64,000 nt of DNA from Thermococcus sp. M39. Its GTDB lineage: Archaea > Methanobacteriota_B > Thermococci > Thermococcales > Thermococcaceae. A program made the position numbers and the translations under genes. Shown here piece after piece: positions 8,376 to 18,620 of this stretch. The notes under the pieces were generated by a model. It searched no databases. It was not told the DNA's origin and worked only from the letters and a program-made list of their open reading frames with translations. The DNA lies in assembly GCF_012027325.1 (NCBI RefSeq), contig NZ_SNUG01000003.1, forward strand, positions 124,001 through 188,000, in the 5' to 3' direction. Position 1 is the first letter of the stretch; each line of letters opens with the position of its first letter.

Positions 8376-9042
8376 TTGATTAATAGTGAGAGATATAAGC
8401 GAGAGATCGAAGTAATTGGAGCTAAAACTTAGAGAAGCTCAAAAATTCTAAAGTAGCAATAGTAGGCATTGGAGGATTAGGTTCTCCTGTAGCTTATTAC
8501 TTAGCTGCTATGGGGATAGACCCGATGCCAGCAATTTAGACCGGCAGATACTCCACTGGGAAGAAGACGTGGATACGGTGCCTAAAGTAATTTCAGCCAA
8601 ATGGAAGCTTCAAAGATTCAATTCTGGGATAAAAATAGAGATATTTGTCGGAAGATTAACAAAAGAGAATATAAACGAAGTTTTGAAAGGAGTAGATGTA
8701 GTAGTGGATTGTGTTGACAATTTCGAGACTAGTTACCTCTTAGATGATTATATTGAAGAAAATTCTATTCCTTTAGTTCATGCGGCTGTCAGTGGCTTTT
8801 ATGGGCAGATTACAACAATAATCCCCGAAGAAACTGAAAGTTTAAGGGAAATATTCCCAAATCCTCCAGCCGAGAAAAATGAAAAATCCCCACTGTTTGG
8901 ACCAGTAGCAGGAATTGTAGGGACAATTGAAGCAGCTGAAGTTATAAAAATCATAACTGGGTGCGGTATGCTATTAAAGAACAAGCTTTTTATAATAGAT
9001 TTGGCCAACAATTCCTTTGAAGTTATCAATCTCGAGGGGTAA
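8376..9042 (+). pseudogene. ThiF/MoeB/HesA-family adenylyltransferase pseudogene
   Basis: The remains of an E1-like enzyme that adenylates ubiquitin-like sulfur carriers (ThiS/MoaD). A good GGTGAG site precedes a TTG at 8376. The frame reads NSERYKREIEVIGAKT and then stops. It resumes in another frame as KVAIVGIGGLGSPVAYYLAA (the ATP-binding loop), then loses the following strand. It restarts in a third frame as NLDRQILHWEEDV through FGPVAGIVGTIEAAEVIKII. At least two frameshifts and a deletion near 8520 remove the conserved Asp-rich ATP loop, so the enzyme should be inactive. Confidence 0.85.
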
Positions 9043-9087
9043 CCACGTTTTTTCATTTTTTGAGAGTATGATATAAAAGAAGAAGCC

Positions 9088-9936
9088 TCAAACTCTTATC
9101 TGCTCATATTTTTTCTTCATCAAAATTGCATCCCCCTCAATATTGGGACTTTCACTTATAACAACACCCTTCACTTTGAACTCTTTTAGTACTTTAAGCA
9201 AATCCTCCCACCTCAAGTCACTCTCCTGAAGGTTCAAATGATGCTTTTCGCCCTTCTCTGTATAGTGAATTCCGCTTATGTGGATGTGCATGTTGTCTAA
9301 AGCCTCTCTTCCAAGTTCTTGTTCAATCAGAGCAAGCATTTCCCGCCACTCTTCTGTTGTGTTAAGTTTTCCTTTGTGTCTTGCATGTGCGTGTGCAAAG
9401 TCTATAGCCGGCAATACCATCTCCACATCTTGGCTCAGCTTTATCAGCTCCCTGAGCTCACCAAACTGGGTTGGCTTTCCAGTGAGTTCTGGTCTTATCC
9501 AAATCTCTATTCCCTTGTCTTGGAGCTGCTTGACAATGTCCTTAATTTCATTTTTAACCTTCTCATACACAGTCTCTGGAGGCTGTTTTAGATAATAGCC
9601 AGCATGAAACACAACGCTCCAGCCACCAGCCTCATGCAAACGTTCAGCACTCTGAATAATCCTCTTCTTGCTTGCCTCAACCTTGCTTTTCTCTGCAGCG
9701 TTGAGGTTTATGTAGTAGGGAGCATGAGCCGTTAAAAGGACATCGTGCTTCTGAGCAACATACTTTATCTTCTTTGCCATTTCAGGGGAGATATTTACCC
9801 CTCTCACAAACTCAAGCTCCATTGCATCTAAGCCAAGCTCCCTAACTCGCTGAATTCCAGTGATAGTTGAGGGTTTTGGTGTTGAGAGCGGAATCCCAGC
9901 TGTTCCAAACCTTAATCTATCTATCCTAATCTTCAT
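9088..9936 (-). CDS. nfo: Endonuclease IV-like AP endonuclease (TIM barrel)
   Basis: A 282-residue metal-dependent TIM-barrel protein of the endonuclease IV (Nfo) family, which cuts DNA at abasic sites. Metal-ligand segments are visible in order: LLTAHAPYYINL (about residue 68), VVFHAGYY (about 108), RPELTGK (about 150), DFAHAHARHKG (about 185) and HIHISGI (about 217). A glutamate late in the barrel (VISESP) completes the usual set. The ATG at 9936 has GGTGAGGG before it. The family also contains xylose isomerase-like sugar enzymes, but the histidine pattern fits Nfo. Confidence 0.85.
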   Translation of the reverse strand: MKIRIDRLRFGTAGIPLSTPKPSTITGIQRVRELGLDAMELEFVRGVNISPEMAKKIKYVAQKHDVLLTAHAPYYINLNAAEKSKVEASKKRIIQSAERLHEAGGWSVVFHAGYYLKQPPETVYEKVKNEIKDIVKQLQDKGIEIWIRPELTGKPTQFGELRELIKLSQDVEMVLPAIDFAHAHARHKGKLNTTEEWREMLALIEQELGREALDNMHIHISGIHYTEKGEKHHLNLQESDLRWEDLLKVLKEFKVKGVVISESPNIEGDAILMKKKYEQIRV

Positions 9937-9978
9937 CCCTCACCACCAATAGAAAATTAGGCTTCCCTAATTATAAAT

Positions 9979-11049
9979 TTATGGTCTATCTATGCTTGTG
10001 TTTAGAATTTTCTCGAGTTTTGAGAGCGATTCGTTCAGTTCCTTCTCAAGCTCAAGCAACTTCTCCTTTAACTTCTTAATTCTCGCTTCTTTCTCAAGAA
10101 TGCGCTTTTTAATCCTTTCAATTTCATCCTCAATTTCTTTCTTTTCTTGAAGAATTTCCTCTCTCTTATTCTCAAGTCCCTCTAACTTTTTCTTTCTCTC
10201 CTGAATTTCCTTAGATTTAGACTCCAAATTCTCAATAATCCAATCTGCAGTTTGCTTATATTTTCCTTCTAGCCGTCCCCTAATTTTAATCAAGAAGCTT
10301 AGGAACTCTTCTGGATGTTCGATTCCATACGAACTGTCCTTTAGAATTTCATTAGCTGTTTTTTCACCCGTACGCATTCTCTTTATTGGTTTCTGAAGCT
10401 TTGAAATCTTCGAACGGATTTCAATCTCATCTTTTGCAATTGAGGATTTGAGAATTTTAATCTCAGATTCAATTTCTTCAAGTTCTCTCTCCAGCTCAGC
10501 TGTTTTAGATTTAAGCTCTCTCTCCTTCTTTTCTAACTCAGCTTTCAGTGACTTTAATCCTTCTTCTTCAGTTTCAAGTTGCTTTTTAGTGATTTCAATA
10601 TTGCTCAAAATAGAATCTATTTCAATTGGTTCAATGCTGATTTCAGCTGCTCTCTTAATGTACTCCGCGTAATCTTCAGAAACTTCCTTTAAGAGCTTGT
10701 TTATTGCATAGATTTCTTTCTCAAAAACTAGGAGTAAATATTTCCCATGAGATACATGCAGCTTAGAAAGCTCGGGAAGAAATCTGCCTAGTTCATCAAC
10801 ACTTTCAATTCTCTCAAGCGTTCTCCTCAGCGTTTCAACATAACTCTTCCTCTCCCCCTCTACAACTTTCCTAATTCTTCCATCAATTTTCCTTGGAATT
10901 TCCTTCTGTTCAAGTTTTTCAAGATTTTTCAAGATCTCATACCTCTTTTTCAAAAATTTAGACGTATATTCCTCTTTGAGCTTCTTTTGCTCTTCTTCAG
11001 TTTTCCGTTTCTTTTTTTCATACTCCTTCAGGGCTCTTTCCAATTTCAA
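9979..11049 (-). CDS. Long coiled-coil protein, function unknown
   Basis: About 356 residues, almost entirely charged heptads (Glu/Lys/Leu-rich) from end to end, with a less regular centre around residues 120-180 and 240-270. No membrane segment or catalytic motif is visible. The start is uncertain: the TTG at 11049 has GGGAG just upstream, while the frame could extend to a TTG at 11091. Either choice overlaps the 3' end of the DUF373 gene, so the two are co-transcribed. Similarity searches with such coiled coils give false SMC-like hits, so no function is offered. Confidence 0.7.
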   Translation of the reverse strand: MKLERALKEYEKKKRKTEEEQKKLKEEYTSKFLKKRYEILKNLEKLEQKEIPRKIDGRIRKVVEGERKSYVETLRRTLERIESVDELGRFLPELSKLHVSHGKYLLLVFEKEIYAINKLLKEVSEDYAEYIKRAAEISIEPIEIDSILSNIEITKKQLETEEEGLKSLKAELEKKERELKSKTAELERELEEIESEIKILKSSIAKDEIEIRSKISKLQKPIKRMRTGEKTANEILKDSSYGIEHPEEFLSFLIKIRGRLEGKYKQTADWIIENLESKSKEIQERKKKLEGLENKREEILQEKKEIEDEIERIKKRILEKEARIKKLKEKLLELEKELNESLSKLEKILNTSIDRP

Positions 11050-12157
11050 TTTTCTCCCATCCTTTAACTTTCTCTCTAAGATAGATACCAATTAAGGTTC
11101 CAATAATAACATCAGCTATCGCAATCACAACTTTTCTGAAGAACTGCAGCAGATACGGTGATATCGTGGACATTGCATAAAGAGTCGTCAAGTCAATGGT
11201 AATCCAGAGAGCTGGGAGTAAAAGCAGACCTGTAATGTAGTACCAGATGTGAGAGTCCTTCCTCAGATATGCTTGCAGAATCTTTCCCAACACCATCACA
11301 CCTAACCCAATGACAAATGGAGTTTTTAGTATGTTCAGATAAAGCAGAACAGCAATCAGCTGAGTTCCTGGCAAGCCACCGAGCTTCTCTATTGCTATGT
11401 ACTCCAGATTGAGGTATGCATTTATGGCACCAGCAATCATTATAAGCAAGCCTGCTATAACTGATATGAACTCAATGAAGCCTTTTGTTATGGTTTCTTT
11501 TAAGGAAATATGTATTCTAAATCCCTTCATGAAGAAGTAGGAACCAACTATGAAGAGAATTGTCCCAGTAACTGTTGCCGAAACAATTTGAGCGCTTTGA
11601 GGGTACTTAACCGAGATTAGCCTAGCTGCCCCATAGAGAAGGAGTATCAAACCTGGGATGCCCGGAAAAACTTTAGCAACCTCTGGGTCGCTCAAAATTT
11701 CCTTCAAGTACTTGTATATTATATAATAAGTAGTCTCAATGCTCTCACTCTGCTTAACAACAATTCTACGAGAACTTATTATCGGGACTTTTGAAGTTAT
11801 AATTGGGAAAATCTGCTCATCTTCGGCTCCATCTGTGACGGGAATAACTCCATCAGCTGGAAAAACCTTTAAAACTTCATCAAGCTGTTTGCTTAATTCT
11901 AAATCACTCTTTACACCAACATTATGGTGGCCAGTGATAAGAGCAACTTCAACGTCCTCGAATTCACCGCTCCCTTTAAGCTCATCGTAGAGCTTAACAG
12001 CAGCATAAACAACGTTGGCATCGCTGTCCTCAGGATCAGCTAAGCTGAGCTTGAGAGCAGCGTCTATACATGCTTCCCGCCCAATAACCGGGCCCTTTAC
12101 TCCAGCTTTAACACCGAAATCGTCGTCTCTATCAATTGCCAAAACCAAGACCCTAAT
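11018..12157 (-). CDS. DUF373 family membrane protein, probable ATT start
   Basis: A 379-residue archaeal DUF373 protein. The N-terminal soluble half holds the family hallmark LVLAIDRDDDFG and a second conserved DGAEDEQIFPII. The C-terminal half has about seven membrane helices. The only standard start (TTG at 12148) is 16 bases from the GGGAGGG ribosome site and would cut into the conserved N terminus. An ATT at 12157 lies 7 bases from GGGAGGG and gives I/M-R-V-L-V-L-A-I-D, matching the family pattern. It follows the MTH1187-type gene by only one codon. Function is unknown. Confidence 0.82.
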   Translation of the reverse strand: MRVLVLAIDRDDDFGVKAGVKGPVIGREACIDAALKLSLADPEDSDANVVYAAVKLYDELKGSGEFEDVEVALITGHHNVGVKSDLELSKQLDEVLKVFPADGVIPVTDGAEDEQIFPIITSKVPIISSRRIVVKQSESIETTYYIIYKYLKEILSDPEVAKVFPGIPGLILLLYGAARLISVKYPQSAQIVSATVTGTILFIVGSYFFMKGFRIHISLKETITKGFIEFISVIAGLLIMIAGAINAYLNLEYIAIEKLGGLPGTQLIAVLLYLNILKTPFVIGLGVMVLGKILQAYLRKDSHIWYYITGLLLLPALWITIDLTTLYAMSTISPYLLQFFRKVVIAIADVIIGTLIGIYLREKVKGWEKIEIGKSPEGV

Positions 12158-12160
12158 TTT

Positions 12161-12463
12161 TTAACCCTCCCGGGCTTTCTCTAATACAGACTTCACTTTG
12201 TCTTCCATCTTAACCTTTTTATCTCTTCTGTCATCAATCCGGATTGTTGTTGAAACCCTTTTTGCTCCAAGCTTGAACATGAGCTCATGAGCTTCCTCAA
12301 TTATTTTAAGACCCTCTGAAACTGTAGGAACTTCAATTATAGTGCCCATAGGTGTCAGTTGATACTTTACACCCTTCTTCTCTAAAAGCTTTACTACTTC
12401 AGCAACGTACTTGCTCAGACTAAGCTCTCCAAGTGGTACTATGACAAACTCTATGATTGTCAT
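12161..12463 (-). CDS. MTH1187 / YqgV family (UPF0045) thiamine-binding-type protein
   Basis: A 100-residue ferredoxin-like-fold protein of the MTH1187/YkoF-related family, members of which bind thiamine or related ligands as oligomers. Conserved features are EFVIVPLGE at the N terminus, YQLTPMGTIIE in the middle, and KRVSTTIRIDDRRDK near the end. The ATG at 12463 has GGGTG 6 bases upstream; the in-frame GTG at 12472 is part of that site. Its stop codon is one codon before the DUF373 gene. Confidence 0.88.
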   Translation of the reverse strand: MTIIEFVIVPLGELSLSKYVAEVVKLLEKKGVKYQLTPMGTIIEVPTVSEGLKIIEEAHELMFKLGAKRVSTTIRIDDRRDKKVKMEDKVKSVLEKAREG

Positions 12464-12557
12464 TTTCGACACCCAACTAAGTTAAGCTCGACAATTTTTT
12501 AAGCTTTGCGCAACATCTTAAAATACTTTAACGTTCTAAACAATAGTGGTGGTTGAG

Positions 12558-13184
12558 ATGTACAAAATCAAAGATGAGTGGGGGGAGTTTTTAGTTAAGC
12601 TCGCAAGGAAGGCAATTGAGGAGTATTTAAGCTCGGGAAGAGTTATTAAGCCACCAGAGGATACTCCAAAAGAACTCTGGGAAAAGATGGGAGTTTTTGT
12701 TACTCTCAATCGTTATGGTGTTCCAAAGCGGTCAGCACTCAGAGGATGTATTGGATTTCCTCTGCCAATTTATCCGCTCGTCGAGGCAACAATAAAGGCA
12801 GCTATATATGCCGCTGTTGAAGATCCTCGCTTTCCACCTGTAACGCTGGATGAGATGGACAACATAACCGTTGAGGTGAGCATTCTAACTCCCCCCGAGT
12901 TAATTGAGGGACCCCCAGAGGAGAGACCAAAGAAAATTAAAGTTGGAAGAGATGGTCTGATAGTTGAGAAGGGCATTCACTCGGGACTTTTGCTACCTCA
13001 AGTCCCTATTGAATGGGGATGGGATGAAGAGGAGTTTTTAGCAGAGACATGCTGGAAAGCTGGCTTGCCTCCAGACTGCTGGCTCGATGAGGATACAAAG
13101 GTCTACAAATTCACGGCGGAAATATTTGAGGAAGAATATCCAAGAGGTCCCGTGAAAAGGAAGCCGTTAGTTCCTGAAGAGTAA
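12558..13184 (+). CDS. AMMECR1 family protein
   Basis: A 208-residue AMMECR1-domain protein. The signature segment LRGCIGFP is near residue 60, followed by [11 protein letters not shown] and the EVSILTPPE and [17 protein letters not shown] regions. The structure is known in Pyrococcus, but the biochemical role in archaea is unknown; the human homologue is linked to Alport-related disease. The ATG at 12558 follows GGTGGTTGAG, so the in-frame GTG at 12546 is not used. It is convergent with the methylase gene, one base apart. Confidence 0.92.
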   Translation: MYKIKDEWGEFLVKLARKAIEEYLSSGRVIKPPEDTPKELWEKMGVFVTLNRYGVPKRSALRGCIGFPLPIYPLVEATIKAAIYAAVEDPRFPPVTLDEMDNITVEVSILTPPELIEGPPEERPKKIKVGRDGLIVEKGIHSGLLLPQVPIEWGWDEEEFLAETCWKAGLPPDCWLDEDTKVYKFTAEIFEEEYPRGPVKRKPLVPEE

Positions 13185-13185
13185 T

Positions 13186-14541
13186 TCATTCTTTCCTCAA
13201 TTTTGCAATAAAAAAGCTGTTGCAGTCATGCAGATGAGTCCAAGCTCTAAAAACTTTATCTCCAATATCTAAAAAGCCTCTCTCACCCCAGCTGAACGGA
13301 TAATTGACCAACTCAAAACCCACCTTGTTTATTGCATATTTAACGTTCTCTTCATTTTCATCAATTCTGATTGAGCAAGTTGAGTAAGTCATCTCTCCAC
13401 CAACCCTTAGGTTGCGATAAGCATTCCTCAGCATCGCCTTCTGCACTTGGATGACCTTTTTAATCTTCTTCTCGTCAAAGCGCCACTTCACCTCCGGGAA
13501 CTGCCTGTAAGTGCCCGAACTTGAGCACGGAGCATCAAGGATAATTCTATCAAACTCCTCTTTATCCTTGAACTTCATTCCATCAGCATGAACGAGCTTA
13601 ACGTTCTTAACTCCCAGAATCTTCATCTTCTCACGCATCTTGTTGAGTCTCTCCAAAGAGTAATCAACAGCTATTATCTCACCAGTATTTTCCATTAAAT
13701 GAGCAACGTGGAACGTTTTACTTCCAGGAGCCGCTGCCAAATCAAGAATTCTCTCGCCTTTTTCTGGGCTTAAAACATGAGCAACATAAGCTGAGGCTAA
13801 GTCTTGAATGACAAAGTAACCCTGCTTGTACCATTCAAGCCTCGTAATTGGGGTCTCGTATTCTAAAATCTTGAGCACGTCATCAACTGGAGTTCTGGCA
13901 ACCCTAACGTTATGCTCCTCCAAATAATCAGCTAAGCTGTCAATATCAGTCTTAAGAGGATTCACCCTTACATAGTAGCGCTGAGCCCTATTGTTGCTCA
14001 GCATAAGTCTCACTGCATTCTCATAACCGAGCAGCTCGATTGCATATTCAACGTACCATCTTGGATGAGAGAACTTAACGCTTAGATACTCAATTCTGTC
14101 CTTCTCTTTCAGCTTTTTCAAAGCTTTTTCGAGATTAAAATTCTCCACTTCTCTAAGCAAAGCATTCACAAACTTAGCCTTTGACAAATCATACTTCTCC
14201 TTAACAACCCTAACAACGGAATCAGTGGCAATTGCTGGGCTTACTCCTTTAAATTTCATTTCAAAAACTCCAATTCTAATTAAATTAGCCAAATAAAGAT
14301 CCAAATCCTCAATTTTTGAGCCTTTGAGAACAGAGTTCACTATGAAGTCAATTTTCTTTCTCCATTTTTCAATTTCAAATACATAAGCATGAGCTAATCC
14401 ACGAGCTTTCTCTCTGTCTCTCCCACTAACTCGCTTAAAAACCCTCTCAAGGGCATTTTTTGAAGAGAGCTCACGCTCATCAATTAATGTTAGTATGTCA
14501 GCTATGAGCTCGTGAAGCGTTATGCGATAAAACAGCTCCAT
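13186..14541 (-). CDS. NOP2/Sun (RsmB-like) RNA cytosine-C5 methyltransferase
   Basis: A 451-residue SAM-dependent enzyme that methylates C5 of cytosine in rRNA or tRNA. An N-terminal NusB-like helical domain (residues 1-150) precedes the Rossmann methylase. Motif I is DLAAAPGSKTFH (about residue 260), motif IV is DAPCSSSGTYRQ, and the catalytic cysteine is in YSTCSI. The ATG at 14541 is chosen over one at 14601 because a TTTTTAAAC box is 26 bases upstream and no ribosome site exists, which fits a leaderless mRNA. RNA target not determined. Confidence 0.88.
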   Translation of the reverse strand: MELFYRITLHELIADILTLIDERELSSKNALERVFKRVSGRDREKARGLAHAYVFEIEKWRKKIDFIVNSVLKGSKIEDLDLYLANLIRIGVFEMKFKGVSPAIATDSVVRVVKEKYDLSKAKFVNALLREVENFNLEKALKKLKEKDRIEYLSVKFSHPRWYVEYAIELLGYENAVRLMLSNNRAQRYYVRVNPLKTDIDSLADYLEEHNVRVARTPVDDVLKILEYETPITRLEWYKQGYFVIQDLASAYVAHVLSPEKGERILDLAAAPGSKTFHVAHLMENTGEIIAVDYSLERLNKMREKMKILGVKNVKLVHADGMKFKDKEEFDRIILDAPCSSSGTYRQFPEVKWRFDEKKIKKVIQVQKAMLRNAYRNLRVGGEMTYSTCSIRIDENEENVKYAINKVGFELVNYPFSWGERGFLDIGDKVFRAWTHLHDCNSFFIAKLRKE

Positions 14542-14595
14542 GCTCTTAGCTTCGATGGAGAGTTTAAAAATTTGGTGGAAAATTTTATCTAAAAT

Positions 14596-14623
14596 GGGCA
14601 TATATTTTTAAAAGGGTGGAATT
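14596..14623 (+). promoter_or_regulatory. Promoter and ribosome site of the DNA polymerase gene
   Basis: CATATATTTTTAAAA forms an extended TATA region, followed by GGGTGG 6 bases before the ATG at 14624. The short spacing suggests a very short leader or an upstream start within the divergent region shared with the methylase gene. Confidence 0.5.
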
Positions 14624-17600
14624 ATGATCCTTGACACTGACTACATCACGAAAGATGGAAAGCCAATAATCAGGATTTTCAAGAAAGAAAATGGTGAGTT
14701 CAAGATAGAGCTTGATAGGAACTTCCAGCCTTACATTTACGCTCTTCTTGAAAATGATGAGGCAATTGGAGAGGTTAAAAAGATAACAGCAAAGAGAGGA
14801 AATAAAACTGTCAGAATTTTGAAAGCTGAAAAAGTTCAGAAAAAGTTCTTGGGGAGACCAATAGAAGTGTGGAAGCTGATTTTTGAACATCCACAAGATG
14901 TTCCAGCAATCAGAGACAAGATAAGGGAGCACCCAAAAGTAATTGACATTTTTGAGTATGACATTCCTTTTGCAAAGCGCTATCTCATTGATAAGGGCTT
15001 AATCCCGATGGAAGGAGAGGAAGAGCTCAAGCTTCTTGCCTTTGATATAGAGACATTCTACCATGAAGGAGACCAGTTTGGAGAAGGCGAGATAATAATG
15101 ATAAGCTATGCTGATGAGAACGAGGCAAAAGTAATAACGTGGAAAAAGATTGACCTGCCATATGTTGAGGTCGTTTCCAGCGAGAGGGAGATGATAAAGC
15201 GCTTCATTCAAATTGTCAGAGAGAAAGACCCCGATGTTCTCATAACATACAACGGAGATAATTTTGACTTACCATACCTTCTCAAAAGAGCCCAGAAATT
15301 AGGATTACGGCTTTTTATTTCAAGGGATAAGGAGCATCCAGAGCCAAAAATACAAAGAATGGGTGACAGATTCGCTGTTGAGATAAAAGGAAGGATTCAT
15401 TTTGATCTATTCCCCGTTGTAAGGAGAGCAATAAACCTGCCAACATACACCCTTGAGGCAGTGTATGAGGCAGTTTTAGGTAAGAAGAAGAGCAAACTTG
15501 AGGCTGCAGAGATAACTGCAATCTGGGAAAGCGAGGAAGGAATGAAAGAGCTTGCAAAATACTCAATGGAAGACGCCAAAGCAACTTATGAACTGGGTAA
15601 AGAGTTCTTCCCTATGGAAGCAGAGTTAGCAAGGTTAATAGGGCAAAGTGTCTGGGATGTTTCTCGCTCATCAACTGGAAACTTGGTTGAGTGGTTTTTA
15701 CTCAGGATTGCTTATCAGAGAAACGAACTCGCTCCAAATAAGCCGAGCGATGAAGAATACCAGAGAAGATTAAAGACAACATATATTGGTGGCTACGTTA
15801 AAGAGCCGGAAAGAGGATTATGGGGAAACATCGTGTATTTGGATTTCAAAGCTCTATACCCCTCAATCATAGTTACGCACAACGTTTCACCCGATACTCT
15901 CGAAAAGGAAGGCTGTAAAAACTACGATGTTGCCCCAATTGTTGGTTATCGCTTTTGTAAAGACTTCAAGGGCTTCATACCATCTATACTTGAAGAACTC
16001 ATCGAAACAAGAACAAAGATAAAGAAGGAAATGAAGGCTACAATTGACCCAGTGAAAAAGAAGATGCTCGATTACAGACAGAAGGCAATTAAGCTTTTAG
16101 CAAACAGCATACTTCCAGATGAATGGGTATTTGTACTTGAAAACAATCACCCAAGATTCCTCGGAATTGGAGAGCTTGTCGATAAGATGATAGACGCCAA
16201 TCCTGAAAAAGTAAAAATAGTTGACGGAAGTGAAGTTCTTGAAGTCTCAGACCTCTGGACGATCTCATTTGATAAAAGTTCCAAAAAAGCCCACCTCTCA
16301 AAGATTAAAGCGGTAATAAGACACAGATACAGAGGGAAGGCATATAGGATAAAGCTCAGCTCAGGAAGGAGTATTAAGATAACCCAAGGACACAGCCTGT
16401 TCACAGTTAAAGGAAGTGAAATCAAGGAGATAACGGGAGATGAACTTAAAGAAGGAGACGTAATCATTGTTCCCAAGAGGTTCAAGCTCGATGGGAGAGA
16501 GATGTTCATAATTCTGCCCCGTCTCTTTGCTTTACTCCCACCCGAAGAGACAGAAGACATAATCCTAACAATTTCCACTAGGGGCAAAAAGAACTTCTTC
16601 AGAGGAATGCTCAGAGCCTTGAAGTGGATTTTTGGTGAAGAAGAAAAAAGGATTAGAACGTTCAATCGCTATCTGTCCCATCTTGAAGAACTCGGCTTCG
16701 TAAGAGTTAAGCCAAGAGGATTTGAGGTAATTGACTGGGAGAAGTTAAAGAATTACAAAAAGCTCTATGAAATACTGAGTCAAAATGTCAAATACAATGG
16801 CAATAAAGGAGAGTACTTCATAAAGTTCAACGATTTGAGGGATGTCATTGAAGCGTTTCCGCCCGAAGAGCTTGCTGAATGGAAGATTGGAACTTTAAAC
16901 GGCTTCCGCATGAATAGTATAGTCAAGCTTGACAAGGACTTTGCCAGATTTTTGGGATACTACGTGAGCGAAGGCTCAGCAAGGAAGCAGAGAAATCAGA
17001 CAGGTGGATCCAGCTATACTGTGAGACTCTACAACGAAAATGAAGAAATCCTGAAGGACATGGAACATGTCTCCAAAGTTCTCTTTAGTGAAGTTAAGAA
17101 GACCGAGAAATACGTGGAGATTTCAAAGAAAGTGGCATATCTAATCGTCAAAGCTATGTGTGGAATTGGTGCAGAAAATAAAAGAATACCAGAGCCAATC
17201 TTCCTTGCACCCGAAGAGATAAGATGGGAGTTTTTGAATGCATATTTCCTCGGCGATGGAGATGTTCATCCAAGCAAAAGACTAAGGCTGTCCACAAAGA
17301 GCGAGCTCTTAGCAAATCAGCTTGTGTTTCTGCTCAACAGTCTTGGAATCTCATCAATAAAGCTTGGTTTTGACAGCGGAGTTTACAGAATTTACATCAA
17401 TGAAGACTTGCCATTCCTGAGAACTGGGAGACAGAAAAACAATTATTACTCAAACCTGATTCCAAAAGAAGTTTTAGAAATAGTGTTTGGAAAGAGGTTC
17501 CAGAAGAACATGAGCTTTGCAAAATTCAAAGAGCTCGTTGAAAAAGGAGAGCTTGATTGGGAGAAAGCAAGGCTTATAGAGTGGCTCGTTGAGGGTGATT

Positions 17601-18568
17601 TAGTGTTAGATAGGGTAGAGAAGGTTGAAGAGTTCAGGTATGATGGATACGTTTATGACCTAAGTGTTGAAAACGATGAAAACTTTTTAGCAGGTTTTGG
17701 CTGGCTCTATGCTCACAACAGCTTCTACGGCTATATGGGCTATCCAAAGGCAAGATGGTACTCAAAAGAATGCGCTGAGAGCGTAACAGCATGGGGAAGA
17801 ACATACATAGAAATGACGATTAAAGAAATAGAGGAAAAATTCGGATTTAAAGTTCTATATGCAGACACAGATGGTCTATATGCCACAATACCCGGCACCA
17901 ATGCCGAAACTATCAAGAAGAAGGCCAAAGAATTCTTAAAATACATCAACTCTAAACTCCCTGGATTGCTGGAGCTTGAGTATGAAGGATTTTACGTGAG
18001 AGGGTTCTTCGTTACAAAGAAGAGGTATGCACTGATAGACGAAGAGGGTAAGATAATCACAAGGGGACTTGAGGTTGTGAGAAGAGACTGGAGCGAGATA
18101 GCAAAGGAAACTCAAGCAAAAGTCTTGGAGGCAATTCTGAAAGACGGTAGCATCGAAAAAGCCGTTGAAATAGTCAAGAAAGTAGTCGAGGACTTGGCAA
18201 ACTACAAAGTTCCACTTGAAAAGCTCGTGATTCACGAACAGATAACAAAAAGTTTAGATGAGTATAAAGCCACTGGACCTCATGTGGCAGTTGCAAAGAG
18301 GCTCAAAGCTAAGGGCATTAAAGTGAGACCGGGAATGATAATCAGCTATATAATCCTCAAGGGGGACAAGAAAATCAGCGAAAGGGCAATTCTGTTGAGT
18401 GAATATGACCCAAAGAAGCACAAGTACGACCCAGATTATTACATCGAGCACCAAGTTCTGCCAGCAGTTTTGAGGATTTTGGAAGCTTTCGGATATAGGA
18501 AGGAGGATTTAAGATATCAGAAGACCAAGCAACTTGGATTAGGAGCTTGGTTGAATATGAGAAAGTGA
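14624..18568 (+). CDS. pol: Family B DNA polymerase precursor with one intein
   Basis: A 1314-residue precursor that splices to a 776-residue replicative/repair DNA polymerase. The N-extein (1-494) holds the uracil-sensing N-terminal domain, the 3'-5' exonuclease with Exo [11 protein letters not shown], Exo [13 protein letters not shown] and Exo [16 protein letters not shown], and motif [12 protein letters not shown]. The C-extein (1033-1314) begins SFYGYMGY (motif B) and carries motif [13 protein letters not shown] and the thumb. The intein sits in motif B, the known pol-b site. Only this site is occupied; motifs A and C are uninterrupted. The ATG has a TATA and GGGTGG upstream. Confidence 0.97.
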   Translation: MILDTDYITKDGKPIIRIFKKENGEFKIELDRNFQPYIYALLENDEAIGEVKKITAKRGNKTVRILKAEKVQKKFLGRPIEVWKLIFEHPQDVPAIRDKIREHPKVIDIFEYDIPFAKRYLIDKGLIPMEGEEELKLLAFDIETFYHEGDQFGEGEIIMISYADENEAKVITWKKIDLPYVEVVSSEREMIKRFIQIVREKDPDVLITYNGDNFDLPYLLKRAQKLGLRLFISRDKEHPEPKIQRMGDRFAVEIKGRIHFDLFPVVRRAINLPTYTLEAVYEAVLGKKKSKLEAAEITAIWESEEGMKELAKYSMEDAKATYELGKEFFPMEAELARLIGQSVWDVSRSSTGNLVEWFLLRIAYQRNELAPNKPSDEEYQRRLKTTYIGGYVKEPERGLWGNIVYLDFKALYPSIIVTHNVSPDTLEKEGCKNYDVAPIVGYRFCKDFKGFIPSILEELIETRTKIKKEMKATIDPVKKKMLDYRQKAIKLLANSILPDEWVFVLENNHPRFLGIGELVDKMIDANPEKVKIVDGSEVLEVSDLWTISFDKSSKKAHLSKIKAVIRHRYRGKAYRIKLSSGRSIKITQGHSLFTVKGSEIKEITGDELKEGDVIIVPKRFKLDGREMFIILPRLFALLPPEETEDIILTISTRGKKNFFRGMLRALKWIFGEEEKRIRTFNRYLSHLEELGFVRVKPRGFEVIDWEKLKNYKKLYEILSQNVKYNGNKGEYFIKFNDLRDVIEAFPPEELAEWKIGTLNGFRMNSIVKLDKDFARFLGYYVSEGSARKQRNQTGGSSYTVRLYNENEEILKDMEHVSKVLFSEVKKTEKYVEISKKVAYLIVKAMCGIGAENKRIPEPIFLAPEEIRWEFLNAYFLGDGDVHPSKRLRLSTKSELLANQLVFLLNSLGISSIKLGFDSGVYRIYINEDLPFLRTGRQKNNYYSNLIPKEVLEIVFGKRFQKNMSFAKFKELVEKGELDWEKARLIEWLVEGDLVLDRVEKVEEFRYDGYVYDLSVENDENFLAGFGWLYAHNSFYGYMGYPKARWYSKECAESVTAWGRTYIEMTIKEIEEKFGFKVLYADTDGLYATIPGTNAETIKKKAKEFLKYINSKLPGLLELEYEGFYVRGFFVTKKRYALIDEEGKIITRGLEVVRRDWSEIAKETQAKVLEAILKDGSIEKAVEIVKKVVEDLANYKVPLEKLVIHEQITKSLDEYKATGPHVAVAKRLKAKGIKVRPGMIISYIILKGDKKISERAILLSEYDPKKHKYDPDYYIEHQVLPAVLRILEAFGYRKEDLRYQKTKQLGLGAWLNMRK
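16106..17719 (+). other. Pol-b intein with LAGLIDADG homing endonuclease
   Basis: A 538-codon in-frame element, precursor residues 495-1032. It begins with Ser (SILPDEW) after LAN and ends ...WLYAHN before Ser1033, so all splice residues (Ser1, penultimate His, last Asn, Ser+1) are present. The block B motif TQGHSLF is intact. The endonuclease motifs [10 protein letters not shown] and [10 protein letters not shown] keep their acidic residues, so the homing enzyme may be active. The closest known relatives are pol-b inteins of T. litoralis and T. kodakarensis. Confidence 0.95.
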
Positions 18569-18577
18569 GGGCAGGGA

Positions 18578-18606
18578 GAAAGAAATATTCTTTCTACTCT
18601 TTTTTA
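18578..18606 (+). terminator. Hairpin plus T-run after the polymerase gene
   Basis: A perfect GAAAGAA-ATA-TTCTTTC palindrome (18578-18594) is followed by a T-rich run CTCTTTTTTAC. It lies 10 bases after the polymerase stop and before the convergent HAD gene, so it probably stops polymerase transcription. Confidence 0.55.
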
Positions 18607-18620
18607 CATAAGTTCTCTAA

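Noticed and set aside
9979-11049. SMC or Rad50-like DNA repair protein
   Set aside because: There is only a coiled coil, with no Walker A or ABC signature, so the resemblance would be compositional.
16147-16665. 172-codon ORF antisense to the intein
   Set aside because: It is a shadow of the intein coding strand with no ribosome site.
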